The notes beneath the pieces are model-generated. The model had not been told where the DNA came from. It saw nothing but the letters and a program-made list of their open reading frames with translations, and did not search any database. A program made the translations under genes and the position numbers. From Tubulanus polymorphus (Eukaryota; Nemertea; Palaeonemertea; Tubulaniformes; Tubulanidae): a stretch of DNA of 64,000 bases. This document shows, piece by piece, positions 14,562-27,800 of the stretch (position 1 is the stretch's first letter; each line of letters opens with the position of its first letter). Where the stretch lies: contig NC_134025.1 of NCBI RefSeq assembly GCF_964204645.1, positions 28,736,001 through 28,800,000 on the forward strand. Reading direction: 5' to 3'.

Positions 14562-15469
14562 TTGGTCATATCAGCATCTATACTAGGCTACCGTCATTGT
14601 TATAACATTCTGAAAAAGATGTTCTAATTTTTTTAGAAAATTGCTATTCAGACAGTATAGTTACAACTAAAAATATTTATCAATGAAGGATCTAGGCCTA
14701 CCAGCTTTGACATTTTAATTAAAGTGCATTTGAAAACTGATCATCAATAAGTCTATATCCATCCGCGTCATCAATGCCCACTTATTGTGATTGAAACAAT
14801 GTTCGCACGGGGATGAAGCACATTCAGTTAGGACTAATAAATAAAAATTACCAGAATTTTCAATAAAATACTGTAAATATTCTGCAACATCAAAACACCA
14901 TTCAAGTTAACACTAATATAGTATAATATAATCCCATATCAATTGCTTAGCTCAAAAATGTGCTCATGTGCACATATACAGATAAACTACTTAGATGTCA
15001 GTTAGTTTGTAAATGACATTAGATCTTTCGCAATAGCCCCACTCAGTCACCGCCTATGGTGTCCCCACTCTCTTCAATTAATTGGAATAGACGGTTAATT
15101 ACTTATTAGATACACAGTGACACGTGGCGTGGACACTGACCACTTGATTATGCAACATACCTGAATCTTTCTGACACGTGCATATAATTGTCTTATTCAA
15201 ATCACCATCCCCCTGAGCTGTGGAAGTTATGATGACTTGAAGAGTTTCAGTAGCGATGAGGAGGCAGGGCTGGCCTTTTGTTATATCATTCTACGGTGGC
15301 CGGTAATGACTAAACAGAAAAGTAGACCACTTTCATAAATTTCTTCACACACCCGATTGGAATGACATACGATGAATATATTCACTTTACTTCTATCAAA
15401 ACATATTTCTATTGATTCTAAGTAATGATATTTGTCATTTCAGTCGATTTTAAGAAATTAATTATATTC

Positions 15470-16279
15470 GACGAGGCGTCCTTCGGTTTTTCACATCGAG
15501 TGAGCCGAGCCGATGCGGCGCTTACCTCGTCGTGCACGCCGTTCGCGCATACTCGGGTAGTAGGGAAACTCCATTGAAATTACTTCCGGGTTACAAAAAA
15601 TAAAAATATCATCTTGAATTAAATGCACCCGTAGAGCACATATATGTTGGATTAAGTTGATTCAACCGCTAAAGTAAGGGCTAGCTAGATATACAGTTAA
15701 ATTACACTTGAGGTCAACAAATTATGGCAAAATCTGTGCGGTATAAAGGGCCTATTTCCCCCTCCTCTCCCGGCCCTGTCTCTTGTGTGCTGTCTCTCTG
15801 TACGTGTGTTTGTTTGCCGGGCTATCTATCTGTGCCGTGGGCTGACATTTATTTCAGAAAAGAAATGATCAAATTGATATAATCAAAACAATGGCGGAAA
15901 ACCACACATGCCACCACTAGTCTAGTGTCGCTAATTGCCAATGGTATGCCAGACCGGCGAACAGGCCTCCCCACAGCCTTACAGGGCCTCAAACGCTGAA
16001 CAAAGTCAAAGTCAAGTTTATGATTTTAGATGCTAAATGTGATGCGTGTTTTGGGAAAAATCTGATTGTGAAATTTAACCACAGTCTATTTAGTCTGAAT
16101 ACCAGGCAGGTGATGTACTACTGGTCATTTGGGAACAATGGCTAGATATAAGGAAGTTACCATCATGATTCATGTTACCCCGATAAAAATCATTCACCCA
16201 ATTCATAATCATATAGTCACGTTCATATTTATCAATGAATTTATTTCAACAGGTTTAGTGTAGCGGAAAGAGCTGAAAA
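15470..16279. promoter_or_regulatory. putative bidirectional promoter interval
   Basis: This gap separates the divergent first exons of the NCKAP5-like long isoform (minus, ATG at 15574) and OCRL-like copy A (plus, ATG at 16280). The left end (about 15470-15560) is CpG-rich, and a pyrimidine-rich patch lies at about 15755-15810. No TATA box was recognised. The call rests on the head-to-head arrangement and base composition only. Confidence 0.35.
15526..15574 (-). CDS. candidate first coding exon of the long NCKAP5-like isoform
   Basis: On the minus strand an ATG at 15574 opens MEFPYYPSMRERRARR and ends at GACGAG|gtaagc with one base left over. That phase is exactly what the 12.8-kb exon needs if its acceptor is at 12796 (G plus CC gives Ala). 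The surroundings are CpG-rich against an AT-rich background, which suits a promoter-proximal exon. It could be 5' leader only. Confidence 0.4.
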
Positions 16280-19200
16280 ATGGATATAAATTTTATCGAA
16301 AGAAAACTTTCTTCTGGTGAAAGGTGTATTGCTGTATCCTTTTTACTACACTGCGTATGTTAAGGCGTTCTGTTATATGGAGCCTCGTAGGGATTTTCTC
16401 TCACGCTAGATTTTGATCTATTATATGTTGTATAGATTCAAGCGCTATCTGTATTACACAGCTGTGTGGACGAATTTGAATGAGAAACATTCAATTATCT
16501 ACGTTTCATTGAATCAAATGATATTCAATCGAATTACAAAAGAATTTCATGCCGTGCGAAAAGATTTTCCTTAAAAGATTATGATAACAGTTTGTAGAAG
16601 CGGGATTGGTCGAAGGATGGTTGAAAACCAATAGGATTCTAGCTTTAGTTGAACGTGATAAAGAATTTGGGTACGAAAAATTGTTCCGTTTGTTTTTAGC
16701 GGTGAAAACATTTGACCATGTTGATAAATTATTGATGAAGATCGTTTTGATTTCAGACTGTTTGTATTATGTTTGAAGAGTCCGACTGCTCTTGACTCCA
16801 GTGATATCCTGTTTAATCGCGCTTTGCCGATTCGATCTGACTTCAAATATATTTTCGGTAAAACTGAATTAAGTTATTCATACATGATCGATAAAAAGTT
16901 TGAAAGTGTGAATCATTTTTTTTCTAAGATTCGTTTTATTCTATGTTTTACAGATACAAGTTCTAATCGACCAATAGGTATGTTAATATAAATATGAATT
17001 TAGTTGAAAAACTGAATCAGCTCATGGGCGAATGTATGAAATGTTTTTTGTATATTTGTTTAAAAGGTGGAGAGGTACCGATAAAGATTACTAGTGGTCA
17101 AGAAGATTTCATATTTGAAGTCTCAAATGGCTCGAACGCGAATAAATTCTTTTCAAAATTAAAGCAAGCGCTTCAAGATACGTGTAATATCAAAGGTATA
17201 TTTTTTTACAAAATCATACTAGTTTTATAAACCGGTTTTACCTTTAAACCTAGGGATCATTCACTTAATAAAATCAATTGGGAATATAATTTTCAAATCA
17301 GTTACCGGTAGATACGTATTTTCTGTCATTCTAGTGAACGGTCTGCCATCTTCATTCTCGTGGCTTGAGAAATACAATCAACCAACGCCAAACATCAGTA
17401 CGCCTAGTCATGACTGTGAATCTGCTGCTGCTGATATGTTTGATCCGTTACGCATCACGATCTCCGCTGATTCCAATGAAACTAAGAAAACCAACAATGA
17501 CTGCGATGAAACGGGTAAATTGAAGATGAACTGCATATCCATTCATCACAAGTTCAGCCATATGATGGGTAACTTTTCATTTGAGTACTTTATGTAGATG
17601 GAAATTATATTCGTAAGATTGGTGTTTTTCAGATTGGCCATGGAGTCGTGTTATTCAGCCAAATGCTCAGAAAACCTGTCCAGTTGTCAGTAAGTATAAA
17701 TTATTATTTGTTATAAATGTACTGATATCTTGTTGTTCTAATGTCTGTTGCAATCTTGATGAGGCTTTTGTTTGTTCGGAATTTGTAAAGACAAAATTGT
17801 AAAGAAAATATTTTTTCGGTTTTGGTGTCACTTTACACTGTATTATGATAAGCGTTATCATGTAGTTTGCCTTGTTCTCAGGTATTTTCTGTAACAGTCA
17901 ATTCAGTTTTCAGAAAACCTTGAAAAATCTATCAATGTTTTTTAATCATTTTTTCTGCAAGCTCCTCGAAGTCGACAGCGGGATTCAGTAAATCTACCCA
18001 TTCGATGGAAAAGCATGTGCTCCATAATTCTTGGTATTAATCAATTATTTGAGGTCGCTTTGGTCAGTTGTAACTTGCAGATGCCTTTTGTATATTTCAT
18101 ATGTTCATTGTAACATAATAGTTTTATGCAAACTCGACTTTGATGCTATATATAAACATAGGACTAGCAATCGGTGTACAGGCCATTTTCTGGTTAAAGG
18201 CATCTGTAGGTTTTCAGCCAATTCAAAAGGAAAGGTTAAAGGAAAAACTTCAAGTGAAAAATCTATGCTTGGCACACTGCAGATTAGCGGTTTGTCCAGA
18301 ATGGATGGAGTTTGGCATGCACTCCTAAAACTTGTGTTCTTTTTATAAGACATTTAAGAGTATTGAATTCAATTTCTTTTCAAGAAAGAAAGATTTGCTA
18401 TAAGAGTTGAATAAAAAATAGAGAAAAACAGCCTCACCGAATTAGCTGAGGGAGGTGTAAGGAATCTAGTAGGCATAATGGAAAGATACAGTACTTTGTT
18501 AGCTTAGACTTTAGCAGTTTAACCAGTTGAAATGCATCATAGAACTTATCGTACTTGTATCCCATTCATTTGTGCTTCGCTTATGAAGGATGTCTGTCAA
18601 TCCACTCTGCACAAATGCTTAGCCATATTATAGATTGCTATAATATGGAATCAAACCTTTATTTAGTGAATGCTTGGCTCCCGCAAAAGTATGCACTCAA
18701 AAGAGGTATTCACTATTACCAGGTGCACGGTTAAGGCTGATGCAGAATATTTCATCGTACACTATTGATGTAAAGATTTATATCCATTTTTCAAAAAGGT
18801 GTTTCCGAGGCACATGCGAATAGCTCTACAAATAAATCTCTCGGTTTCGAAGATAATTTCACTGATATGGCGAGGTTGACTGTTCGTGACAATGATTCGA
18901 TGTCGATGTCATCATCTATAACATCACTCAGTAGTTCAACTACTCTACAAATGTCGAAGTAAGCAGAACGTTTTTATTATGATAGGGTTTTCAATTGATT
19001 TATTGCTACACCTGTTGTTAGTACTGATAAACACATACTGGTATGAGTAGTATTTGATAAACAGTGGGGATTTCCCACTGTTTTCCAGTAATAAACAGGA
19101 TAAGCTCATGAATGATATTGATATTGTGTGCATATAAGGGTAGCTGTAATGATAGCGATTAAATGAATTGTTTTTTTCACAGGAGTCTGGATGATTTATC

Positions 19201-22200
19201 CGATGCTTTGAGTGGTCTACCTAGTCATATTGCCGGTGTAAAACCTGTCGGTGCTCGTGATTTATATATAAAAGCATTCATGAAGAATAGAGAAAGTGAA
19301 TTTTCGACTATGAAACCAATGAGGTATTGAAACAAGTGGATTTTGTTAGTAATCCAATTTCGGGTTAGTTTAGTATTCAAACGAGAAGTTTCAACTAAAT
19401 GTTTGAAAATTAATTTCAGCGTATTCTGCGGAACATGGAATGTAAATGGTCAACAAGCATCAGTAGGTCTTCATCCGTGGTTAGCTCACGATGAAGACCC
19501 TCCTGATGTTTACGCTATAGGGTAAGTCTCCATAAAACTGCCTTTCAAACTAAACTAAAACTTGTAGACTATTTTTGTGATGTTATTCAAAATGAATCTT
19601 TAGATTTCAAGAATTAGATCTCAGTAAAGAAGCGTTTATATTCAATGAATCGGCTCGTGAAGAGGATTGGTATAAACAGGTTACGCAAGCATTACATCCT
19701 CAAGCCAAATATAGAAAGGTATCAATGAATTCATTTTGCTGGTGGAAATAATCTAAAGATTAAAATCCACTCTATACAGAACAGAATTTATCCATCAAGA
19801 CGTTTCTCTGACCTTTTTGGAGGCCATAGTCTAATTCATGTCAAATAAAATTTGCTTTGATATTTTAGATTTGTATTTATAGTGGTTTTAATTGTATAGT
19901 GCATCTCTATTTCTGGGTGTACGGGCTAATTTACTATGACTAAGCTTGTCTTGTTGTTATTACTGGTATATTATGTTATTACTGGTATATCGTGTATATT
20001 TACGGTACGCTTATTTTCTGAATTTAGGTTCGGTTGATAAGATTGGTCGGTATGATGTTGATAGTTTTTATTCAAGACAAACACGTGCCTTTCATCGCGG
20101 ATATAACCTCAGAATCTGTAGGAACTGGACTCATGGGTAGAATGGTTAGTGAAGGAATTATCAGTTCCAGCAGCGCACTTAGAATTGATATTTTCACACT
20201 GGTTTCTCCGGAGCAAGGGTAACATTTTCTGTCTCTTATTTTCAGGGTAATAAAGGAGGCGTAGCCGTCAGGTTCAGGTTGTATAATACAACTATTTGTT
20301 TTGTGAATACGCATTTAGCGGCTCATGTTGATGAATATGAGAGACGAAATCAGGTAACATAAAACAACTTTTTTGATGTAAACAAGTTCAATGAAGTATG
20401 ATTAGATTGTTACGAATATTTTCATTGATGTTTAGGATTTTAGAGATATCATGGAGCGACTGTCATTTGGAAAGGTTGACTGTTCAATTAAAGATCACGA
20501 GTAAGTGGTACTAAATCACATATACGGGTAACTGTATCATAACTTTTATCATTTGCGACATCATAAATTCACCGTTTCTCATTTGATAGTATGGTATTTT
20601 GGCTCGGCGATCTCAATTATCGTATCAGTGATCTTGATTCGGAAAAAGTCAAATATCACCTGACGCGAAATGAGTACGATGTTCTCTTACACCATGATCA
20701 GGTATTACATGAATATGTTTTGCTGTTTTGATTGAGTGAAAACAGTAAACACTTTTTCATTTATTCACTGTCTGTTTTCTATATCTATTTAGCTTTACGT
20801 TCAAATGCAACAAAAACGAGTGTTTCAAGGTTTCTACGAAGGAGAGATCAATTTCGCTCCGACTTATAAATATGATCCTGGAACTGATAATTGGGATTCC
20901 AGGTAAGTGAAAAATTTACGTGTACCGATATTTTTGTATATTTCTCTGAGATGTAATGAGAATATTTTGTGTGTTTTATCAAGTGAAAAGAATCGTCCTC
21001 CTGCCTGGTGCGATAGACTACTATGGCGTGGTGATAGTATACAGCAGCTACAATATAGAAGTCATCCAATATTGAGAATTAGTGATCATAAACCTGTCAG
21101 TGCAATATATAGTGTCGGGGTAAGTGATTTTACTATTCTTATCCTTATTTTCTGATGAATGATAGAAATCTAACTCTTTTCACTAGTGATGTTTAATGTT
21201 TAGGTAAAAGTGATAGACTGGCCTAAACACAAGCGAGTTTTTGAAGATGTGATGAAAAAACTAGATCGATTGGAAAACGAATTTCTACCGCAAGTTTCGC
21301 TGGATAAAGTTGAGGTATGTAAATCTCTTTATCAATTATATGGAATGTTCATCGTTTAGTAACATTTAATTATTATCTAATTGATTTTCAGTTGAAGTTT
21401 GAGAAAGTAAAGTTCATAGAACCGCAGTCTCATACACTGACTATTGCCAATACAGGCCAGGTAAGCATTCATACCTGGTACGAGCCTGGTTTAACTAGAA
21501 AACTTTTTTCAAGAATGGTTTTATACGTTTACAGGTTCCAGTTCAGTTTGAATTCATCAATAAACTCGATGATCAATCGTATTGTAAACCATGGCTCAAT
21601 ATCAAACCACATAAAGGATGCATAATGTCTGGTAAATATCTCTATAACTGTCTCTCTGTCAAAGCCTTTCTCGAAATCATACCGTAATAAATGGTGTATA
21701 TTTTATAGCTGATAGTATTGAGGTCGAGGTAGAAGTTTACGTCAATAAAGAGACTGCTCCTAAACTAAACTCCGGAGATGATAATATAGAAGATATATTG
21801 GTGCTACATTTGGATGGTGGAAAAGACTTTTTCATATCCTTTTATGGCCACTACCATTATATGTATGTCTATGTGCATTTCTAGTAAAAGCGTCTATTTC
21901 TTGCCAAATACTTTCTATAGGTTTTTGCCTTAACATTGACTCACATTTCCGTGTCAGGGGATTATATCCCGAGTTGTTTCGGTTCCTCTATGGAAGCATT
22001 AGTGCATATGTATGGACCTATTCGAGAGGTTCCAACTGCTCAGTTGATCGACTTGGTAAGCTTTAATTTCTTCATCAAATCCAAATCATTTCTAGTTCGT
22101 TCCTTCTTTTCTAATGAGGTTCAACGATTACATTTGTGCACAGGAGCATTTGTCACCGTTGGAGTCGCCGATATCAGAAGTTCCCGGCACTGGAACTAAA

Positions 22201-23219
22201 TCGCTGGACATTCCTAAAGAAATCTGGAGATTAGTAGATCACATATATAACAATGGAATGCAGGAGGTAGGTCCAGGTCCTGGCTTAATGATGCTCTTCT
22301 AGTGATCTTGTCAGAAATGATTTGGTTCCATTTTTCATTTGCAGGAGGATCTTTATCAGCAGCCTGGATTACACTCAGAGATTCAAAAAATACGGGATTC
22401 CTTGGACACAGGACTTCCTGAAGTCATACGTATCCTTTCTATACTGTTTCTGTAATCATTTAATATATCTAGCAATTGAGACTATGATGTAACAATCTGG
22501 CGATTGTTTGACTGCCTTAACTGGATGAATACAGCTGGGTCAATCCATTCCATATCAGAGGCTCTATTAGTACTTCTGGATTCTTTATCTGAGCCTGTGA
22601 TACCATATAATTATTACCAAAAATGCCTCGATCATTGCACCAATTATCCTATCACTAGACAGGTAAGTAAAATTGGCATTTCTAATCTGAATTACTACGA
22701 ATCAAATACATCTAATGTAATATGTAAACAAGTATATTTTGTAATTACAGTTGATATCTGTGCTGCCTCCAATACACAGAAATGTATTTCGCTACATCTG
22801 TGCATTTCTACGCAAGCTTCTTGAGTTTACTATGTATAACAATTTGGATGTCCACTGTTTAGGTAAGTAACATACAGTAACATACGACAGTAAACTTTAC
22901 GCACGTCAGATCTTAATGGACCATAAAAATTCGTCCAATTCTGATTGATATCCAATTTAGATTTTTTAAATTTCATTAATCAGATCAGAAAAATTTATCT
23001 AAACTTTCGACGCAAGTTGTCATTTATTTGTTCTTCTTTATTGTGATTTTAGCTTCTTTGTTTGGAGCTGTGATATTGCGAGCACCTCTTGAATCGAGGA
23101 AACAACTTCGCGTTACGGCTAGCGCCAATCGAATGAAGACTCACGAATCCGAAAAGAAGAAAACTACGTTCATGAGCAATTTCTTAATCAATGATGATTG
23201 GTTGATCGAAACAGGATAG
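16280..23219 (+). CDS. OCRL: inositol polyphosphate 5-phosphatase OCRL/INPP5B-type, copy A (full length)
   Basis: Exons: 16280-16333, 16591-16670, 16757-16857, 16954-16977, 17067-17195, 17335-17514, 17633-17689, 17962-18033, 18218-18289 (optional), 18799-18958, 19183-19323, 19420-19521, 19604-19718, 20028-20144, 20246-20353, 20436-20500, 20590-20701, 20793-20902, 20984-21119, 21204-21314, 21392-21460, 21535-21631, 21709-21833, 21945-22055, 22144-22266, 22345-22429, 22535-22662, 22751-22862, 23053-23219. This gives 1020 residues (996 without the optional exon), about the length of human INPP5B. Order: PH domain (about 1-130), linker with FEDNF (AP-2 binding in OCRL), 5-phosphatase (about 355-680; [39 protein letters not shown]), ASH with LIDLE clathrin box, RhoGAP-like end. 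It should hydrolyse the 5-phosphate of PI(4,5)P2 in endocytic and Golgi traffic. It probably represents the single OCRL/INPP5B pro-orthologue. The optional exon is the weakest part. Confidence 0.93.
16334..16590 (+). other. U12-type intron 1 of OCRL-like copy A (GT-AG)
   Basis: The 5' splice site is GTATCCTTTT, matching the U12 consensus. A TTCCTTAAAA branch-like element at 16567-16576 lies about 16 nt from the AG. Splicing here joins CIA to FVEAGLVEG and continues the PH domain in frame, resembling the INPP5B N-terminus. Reading through instead hits a stop after a few codons. Confidence 0.7.
16954..16977 (+). CDS. 24-nt microexon in the PH domain of OCRL-like copy A
   Basis: The exon lies between ...tatgttttacag and gtatgt and encodes DTSSNRPI across phase-1 junctions on both sides. 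The preceding 96 nt could be read through in frame, but that would add an unrelated 32-residue stretch inside the PH domain. The donor gtaaaa at 16858 and the strong acceptor favour a microexon. Confidence 0.6.
   Translation: MQVLIDQ
21834..21944 (+). other. U12-type AT-AC intron of OCRL-like copy A
   Basis: The intron begins ATATCCTTTT and ends ...GCCTTAACATTGACTCAC, the classic U12 AT-AC donor, CCTTAAC branch point and AC acceptor about 11 nt apart. Removing it joins GGKDFF to [13 protein letters not shown], the conserved ASH-domain sequence. No GT-AG choice restores this. Confidence 0.92.
22430..22534 (+). other. U12-type GT-AG intron of OCRL-like copy A
   Basis: The donor is GTATCCTTTC and the branch point GCCTTAACTGG (22514-22524), 14 nt before the terminal AG. 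It separates ...DTGLPEVI from [17 protein letters not shown] in the RhoGAP-like domain. Confidence 0.88.
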
Positions 23220-23800
23220 AATCGAAACGCATGCGTTTATACATAGACTACTGCACCAGACACTTGATGTACACTTTTACTGATTAAATCGTATTTATTT
23301 ATTAAATGTGACACCAAAAAAAGAAACTGGTTGAAGGATTGTTGCACTTGTACATGTGAAGATACACACAATTACATCGGGATGACATGTATAGTTACGA
23401 AAGGATTGGTTTTTGGATAGTTATAGATCTAAATCATCATCAATGATTGTAAATACACTTGCACTAAATCTCTAGGGAGGAATTCATTCCGAGAATTGAT
23501 TTAAGCTGTAAATCTATACAGAGAGATGTGCGATGTTCTCGAGAGAAAGTACGATTTACAATAGCTCGTTGATTTTTACTTCAAAGGCAGTTATGAGTAT
23601 TAATCTGAGTTGATAAAGTAACTGATGAGATTGCTGAATCATTTTCATGTGTTTGCAACTACCGGTAATTGGAATATTGTAAAAAAAAAAGCTAGGCGTA
23701 CTGTATGTCATTTCGGATTTTAACAAGATAATTTTGAAATTATTTGAGTTATAAGCGTTGCGTGTTATGTAATGTAATGTTTAGGAAAATACCTAGCAAT

Positions 23801-23806
23801 AATAAA
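23801..23806 (+). terminator. polyadenylation signal AATAAA after OCRL-like copy A
   Basis: This AATAAA lies about 580 bp past the stop codon of copy A and is followed by a T-rich segment. It is the best poly(A) signal before copy B. Confidence 0.5.
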
Positions 23807-24804
23807 GTTCTTTCACCTTATAGCAATTATTTGATGTTTATACAAATAAGATAATGATAGGAAGGGTTGAAAAGGTTAAGTTACGTGTAATGTCATATTG
23901 ACAATTGTTTGGAGATTAAACGCATCACAAATGATTTTAAAATAGATAAATTGAAATATGTTTGTATTAACATAGATTTCTCATACATGTTTTGAATCAA
24001 AAAAAGGTATTTTTTAGTATACATACAATCTGTTTACTTAGGTCTTCATAGTTCTACTGCTTATAATTGTCAGATCCTGAAAGACTGATTTATATCCCAG
24101 TAGGTTACAGCTGGGATATTTTACTTTGAATTGTCAGATTTTGATAACAGTACCAAAGACATTAATTTCTTTTTCCATTTAGGGTGAGCTATTCTGTGGA
24201 TACTTTGTTTGTAGGAGGTTTCAATGCTGATTTATACCAGTAAAATATATTGGTTATATATTGAGTACTTTACTTGCTATTCATTCGAATTTGTTTTTAA
24301 AAAGTTGCTTTTACTCACTCTTTGATAACTCAAACATCAGCAGCTCTTCCCAAATACATAGAATTTTTTTACGTACAACAAAATTGTTTTACATATTATG
24401 ATGCTATCCAGAATAGATTTCAGCTATGAAAAAATAATGTAAAAATATTTGTAAATTCTGAATGCTTGATAATGCTAAATATATAATAAAAACAGCCCAC
24501 TGCCAAAATATTTATCAACGTAAATTTAATCTTTGCTGGTTGGATATGAATGAGTGATCACCAATTTTTCGGTTTTGGTTGATAATACAAAGGACTCACA
24601 CGAGGCAGCTAAGGACATTGAGCTCTATTGATACTCGATCACAATGAATGAAATAATGGAATACCTGTCACATTTCTGTCATAGAGCATTCACATTGAGG
24701 TAATGATTTGCTGGACTTGGAAACAGTAACACGTATCTATCCCATGTTGCATACAATTAGCTCATTTCAGTAAAGTTTCTTATTGACATCTTTCAGAGTT
24801 AAAC

Positions 24805-27800
24805 ATGGAGATTTTTGCAAGGTACATAGTGAAGGAGAGAGAAAGAGATTACACATATAGGAAATCTCTCAGGTATGTTAGAAACTCGTTTTGCTGGAAA
24901 CCCTGAACATTATGTGACCTTGATGGGTTTCCCTTGATATTCTGAGCTCGGTTTTATAAACTGGTATTCACTTTAAATCAATTTCTTTAATTGATTCATT
25001 GATTGATTACTCGTAACCTCTGGCTTTAAGAAAATAGCAGTTTGTAAAACTGACCCCATAAGAAATGATGATCCCCAGATCACATCTGATCAAGGTATGT
25101 TAGTTTTTTTTAACTACCGGTTATCAAATCCATATACATGCAATCTATTTGCTCTGTTTTATAGAATCTATTGTGGCACTTGGAATGTGAATGATCAATC
25201 TCCACCTCAAGCTCTGCATGCTTGGATTGTTTGTGATGTAGAACCACCAGATGTATATGCTATTGGGTATGTAGGCTATTCGAAAGTGGTATTGGGTTAT
25301 TGAAACCTTCTTGATGAATATTGAAACATAACCCTTTTCTAGCCTTCAAGAAATGGATCTCAGTAAGGAAGCATTTCTTTACAACATATCAAGCCAGCGT
25401 GAGGCTCAGTGGATAGACAAACTATCAATGTCATTACACCCTGATGCAAAATATGAGATGGTAACTATTCCTTTCTTTCCAGTCAGAAATCAACGAACTT
25501 TTTCTCATATGATTCATTTGGTTCTGTAGGTTCACTATGAACGATTAGTGGGAATTATGTTGATGGTGTTCGTTCAAGAAAAACACATGCCATTTGTAAA
25601 AGAAGTGTTCACAAAGAGTGTTGCGACTGGTATGATGAATAAAATGGTACATACCCACACATTGTACATTGTTCACCATCGACATAAAGTAGTGGCAGCT
25701 TTTATACAAGTATTTATGTTAATTATTTTGTTTTACTAGGGAAATAAAGGTGGTGTAGCATTGAGTTTAAAGCTGTACAACTCATCGATATGTTTTGTGA
25801 CATCACATTTAGCGGCTCATCTCGAAGAATATGAGAGACGAAATCAGGTACGGTTCAATTTTTTCTATTTGATTCTTGAACTTACATACCATTTCTAATT
25901 TGAAATATTAATTCATTGTTGTATTTTTTGCAGGATTTCCATCAGATATATGATAGAATGATTTTCATCGGCTCAGAACTCTATACTATAGAAAGCCATG
26001 AGTAAGATGTTTTGACAATTTATGATATTGATTCCTTGTCAATATTAATCATGAAATCGTTTTCATTCAAGATTTATCTTTTGGTTTGGTGACCTCAACT
26101 ACCGCATTGATGGAATCAATATTGACGTTATAAAAGAATGTATAGCGAAAAAAAATGATTTGGATTTGATTTATTTATTCGACCAGGTAAAAGTTACAAA
26201 GCTAAAATTTCAAAACAGATTGCTCTAGGTTTTTTCATGGCTTTTTCCAATACATACATATTTTACTCATGTTATGCCATTATAGCTTAGAACTGAAATG
26301 AGAAAAGGGAATGTTTTTAAGCGATTCGAAGAAGGCAAACCTACTTTCAATCCAACTTTCAAATATGACCCTGGAACAGACAATTGGGATTCAAGGTATC
26401 AATTTACTACCTCTGCCACTTGCCTTTCAAATGAATTGTGTTTGATGTTATTTTAGTTTACTTTACAGTGAAAAGAATCGTAAACCAGCCTGGTGTGATA
26501 GGATTTTGTGGTGTGGATCTCACATAAAACAGTTAGAATATAGAAGTCACCCGATATTAAGAATCAGTGACCATAAACCAGTCAGTGCTTTATTTGATGT
26601 TCAGGTACCAGTATATGTTCATATTCGTTAACTACTTCAAATTTCATGATAAAAGTCTTATCTCATTTTGTATAATGGTTCTCGTTAGGTTTCAGTCATA
26701 GATGACAACGCTTATAAAAGTGTAATGATTGAAGTTATCAATGAACTTGAAAGAGAAAAAAAGGAAAACCAACCAAAACTTACAATTAAAGTTGATCCTA
26801 ATGAGGTATTTAACATTAAGAATTAATTCTAATGATTCTAATCTACTATATAAACTAATGAAATAGTGATCATGGAAATGTATTTTACAGTTGCATTTTG
26901 AAAATGTTAAGTTCATGGAACCTCAACTTAAGAGGATAACTATTACAAACAATGGGAAGGTAGGCCGGCTCCCCAAGTTTTGAACTTGATATCATACGTA
27001 AGTAAATGTATGTACATAAATCTAAAATGCATACGCTATTTTCCAGTATCCAGTACAATCTAGATTTATTGAAAAATTGGATGGAGCAATAAGTCTACCT
27101 TGGTTGAAAGTATACACCCAAGACCTATGTCTCCAACCTGGTAAACGAAGTAACCTGATGCTTAATTTAAGAATGGAATAATTGTTTTAGAATGCTTTAA
27201 ACTTTCGTTAATTTGTTCCAGGGCAAGAAATAAGCATAGATGTGGAAGTTTTTGTTAATATCGACTATGCAGGGATGCTAAGTAGCGGAGACAATGTATT
27301 AGAAGATATTCTAGTTCTTCAGGTTGTGTCAATGCCTGATTTATTCATATCCTTTTTGAATGAATGGATTTCTATTGCTTATAATTAAAGTTTGAGACCC
27401 TCCATGATACTGACACATATAATATGCACAATGAAATCTGATATACATATACCATTCAATCATTATATATACATGTATGTACACCATTATGTTGATTACC
27501 TACAAAATCTTATGTTGATTAACTACAAAATCTGTATAAAAATCGTTAACAAAAATTATATCTCTGTGACTGGTGGCTATACAAATAGCTGTTTTGGTTC
27601 ACCACTAGAATCGAGACAGCCAATGAAATTAGTAAGCTTAAAATAGTCAGCAATTTATTGATCATGTAGATGATTTCGTATCGACATCATTCTTTTCTAT
27701 ATTCAATAGGAATACAGACCAGAAATAACATCTAGCTCCACAGACAATGCTAGAAAGGGTATTTGCTTCGAGGTTCCCCTCGAAATTTGGCGATTAGTTG

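Noticed and set aside
16334-16360. Read-through of OCRL-like exon 1 to an early stop
   Set aside because: The U12-type donor GTATCCTTTT and the in-frame PH-domain continuation at 16591 explain the site better.
18031-18353. Overlapping ORFs of 105, 82 and 62 residues in the OCRL-like copy A intron
   Set aside because: They cross the donor of exon 8 and have no family features. Only the 72-nt part 18218-18289 is kept, as an optional exon.
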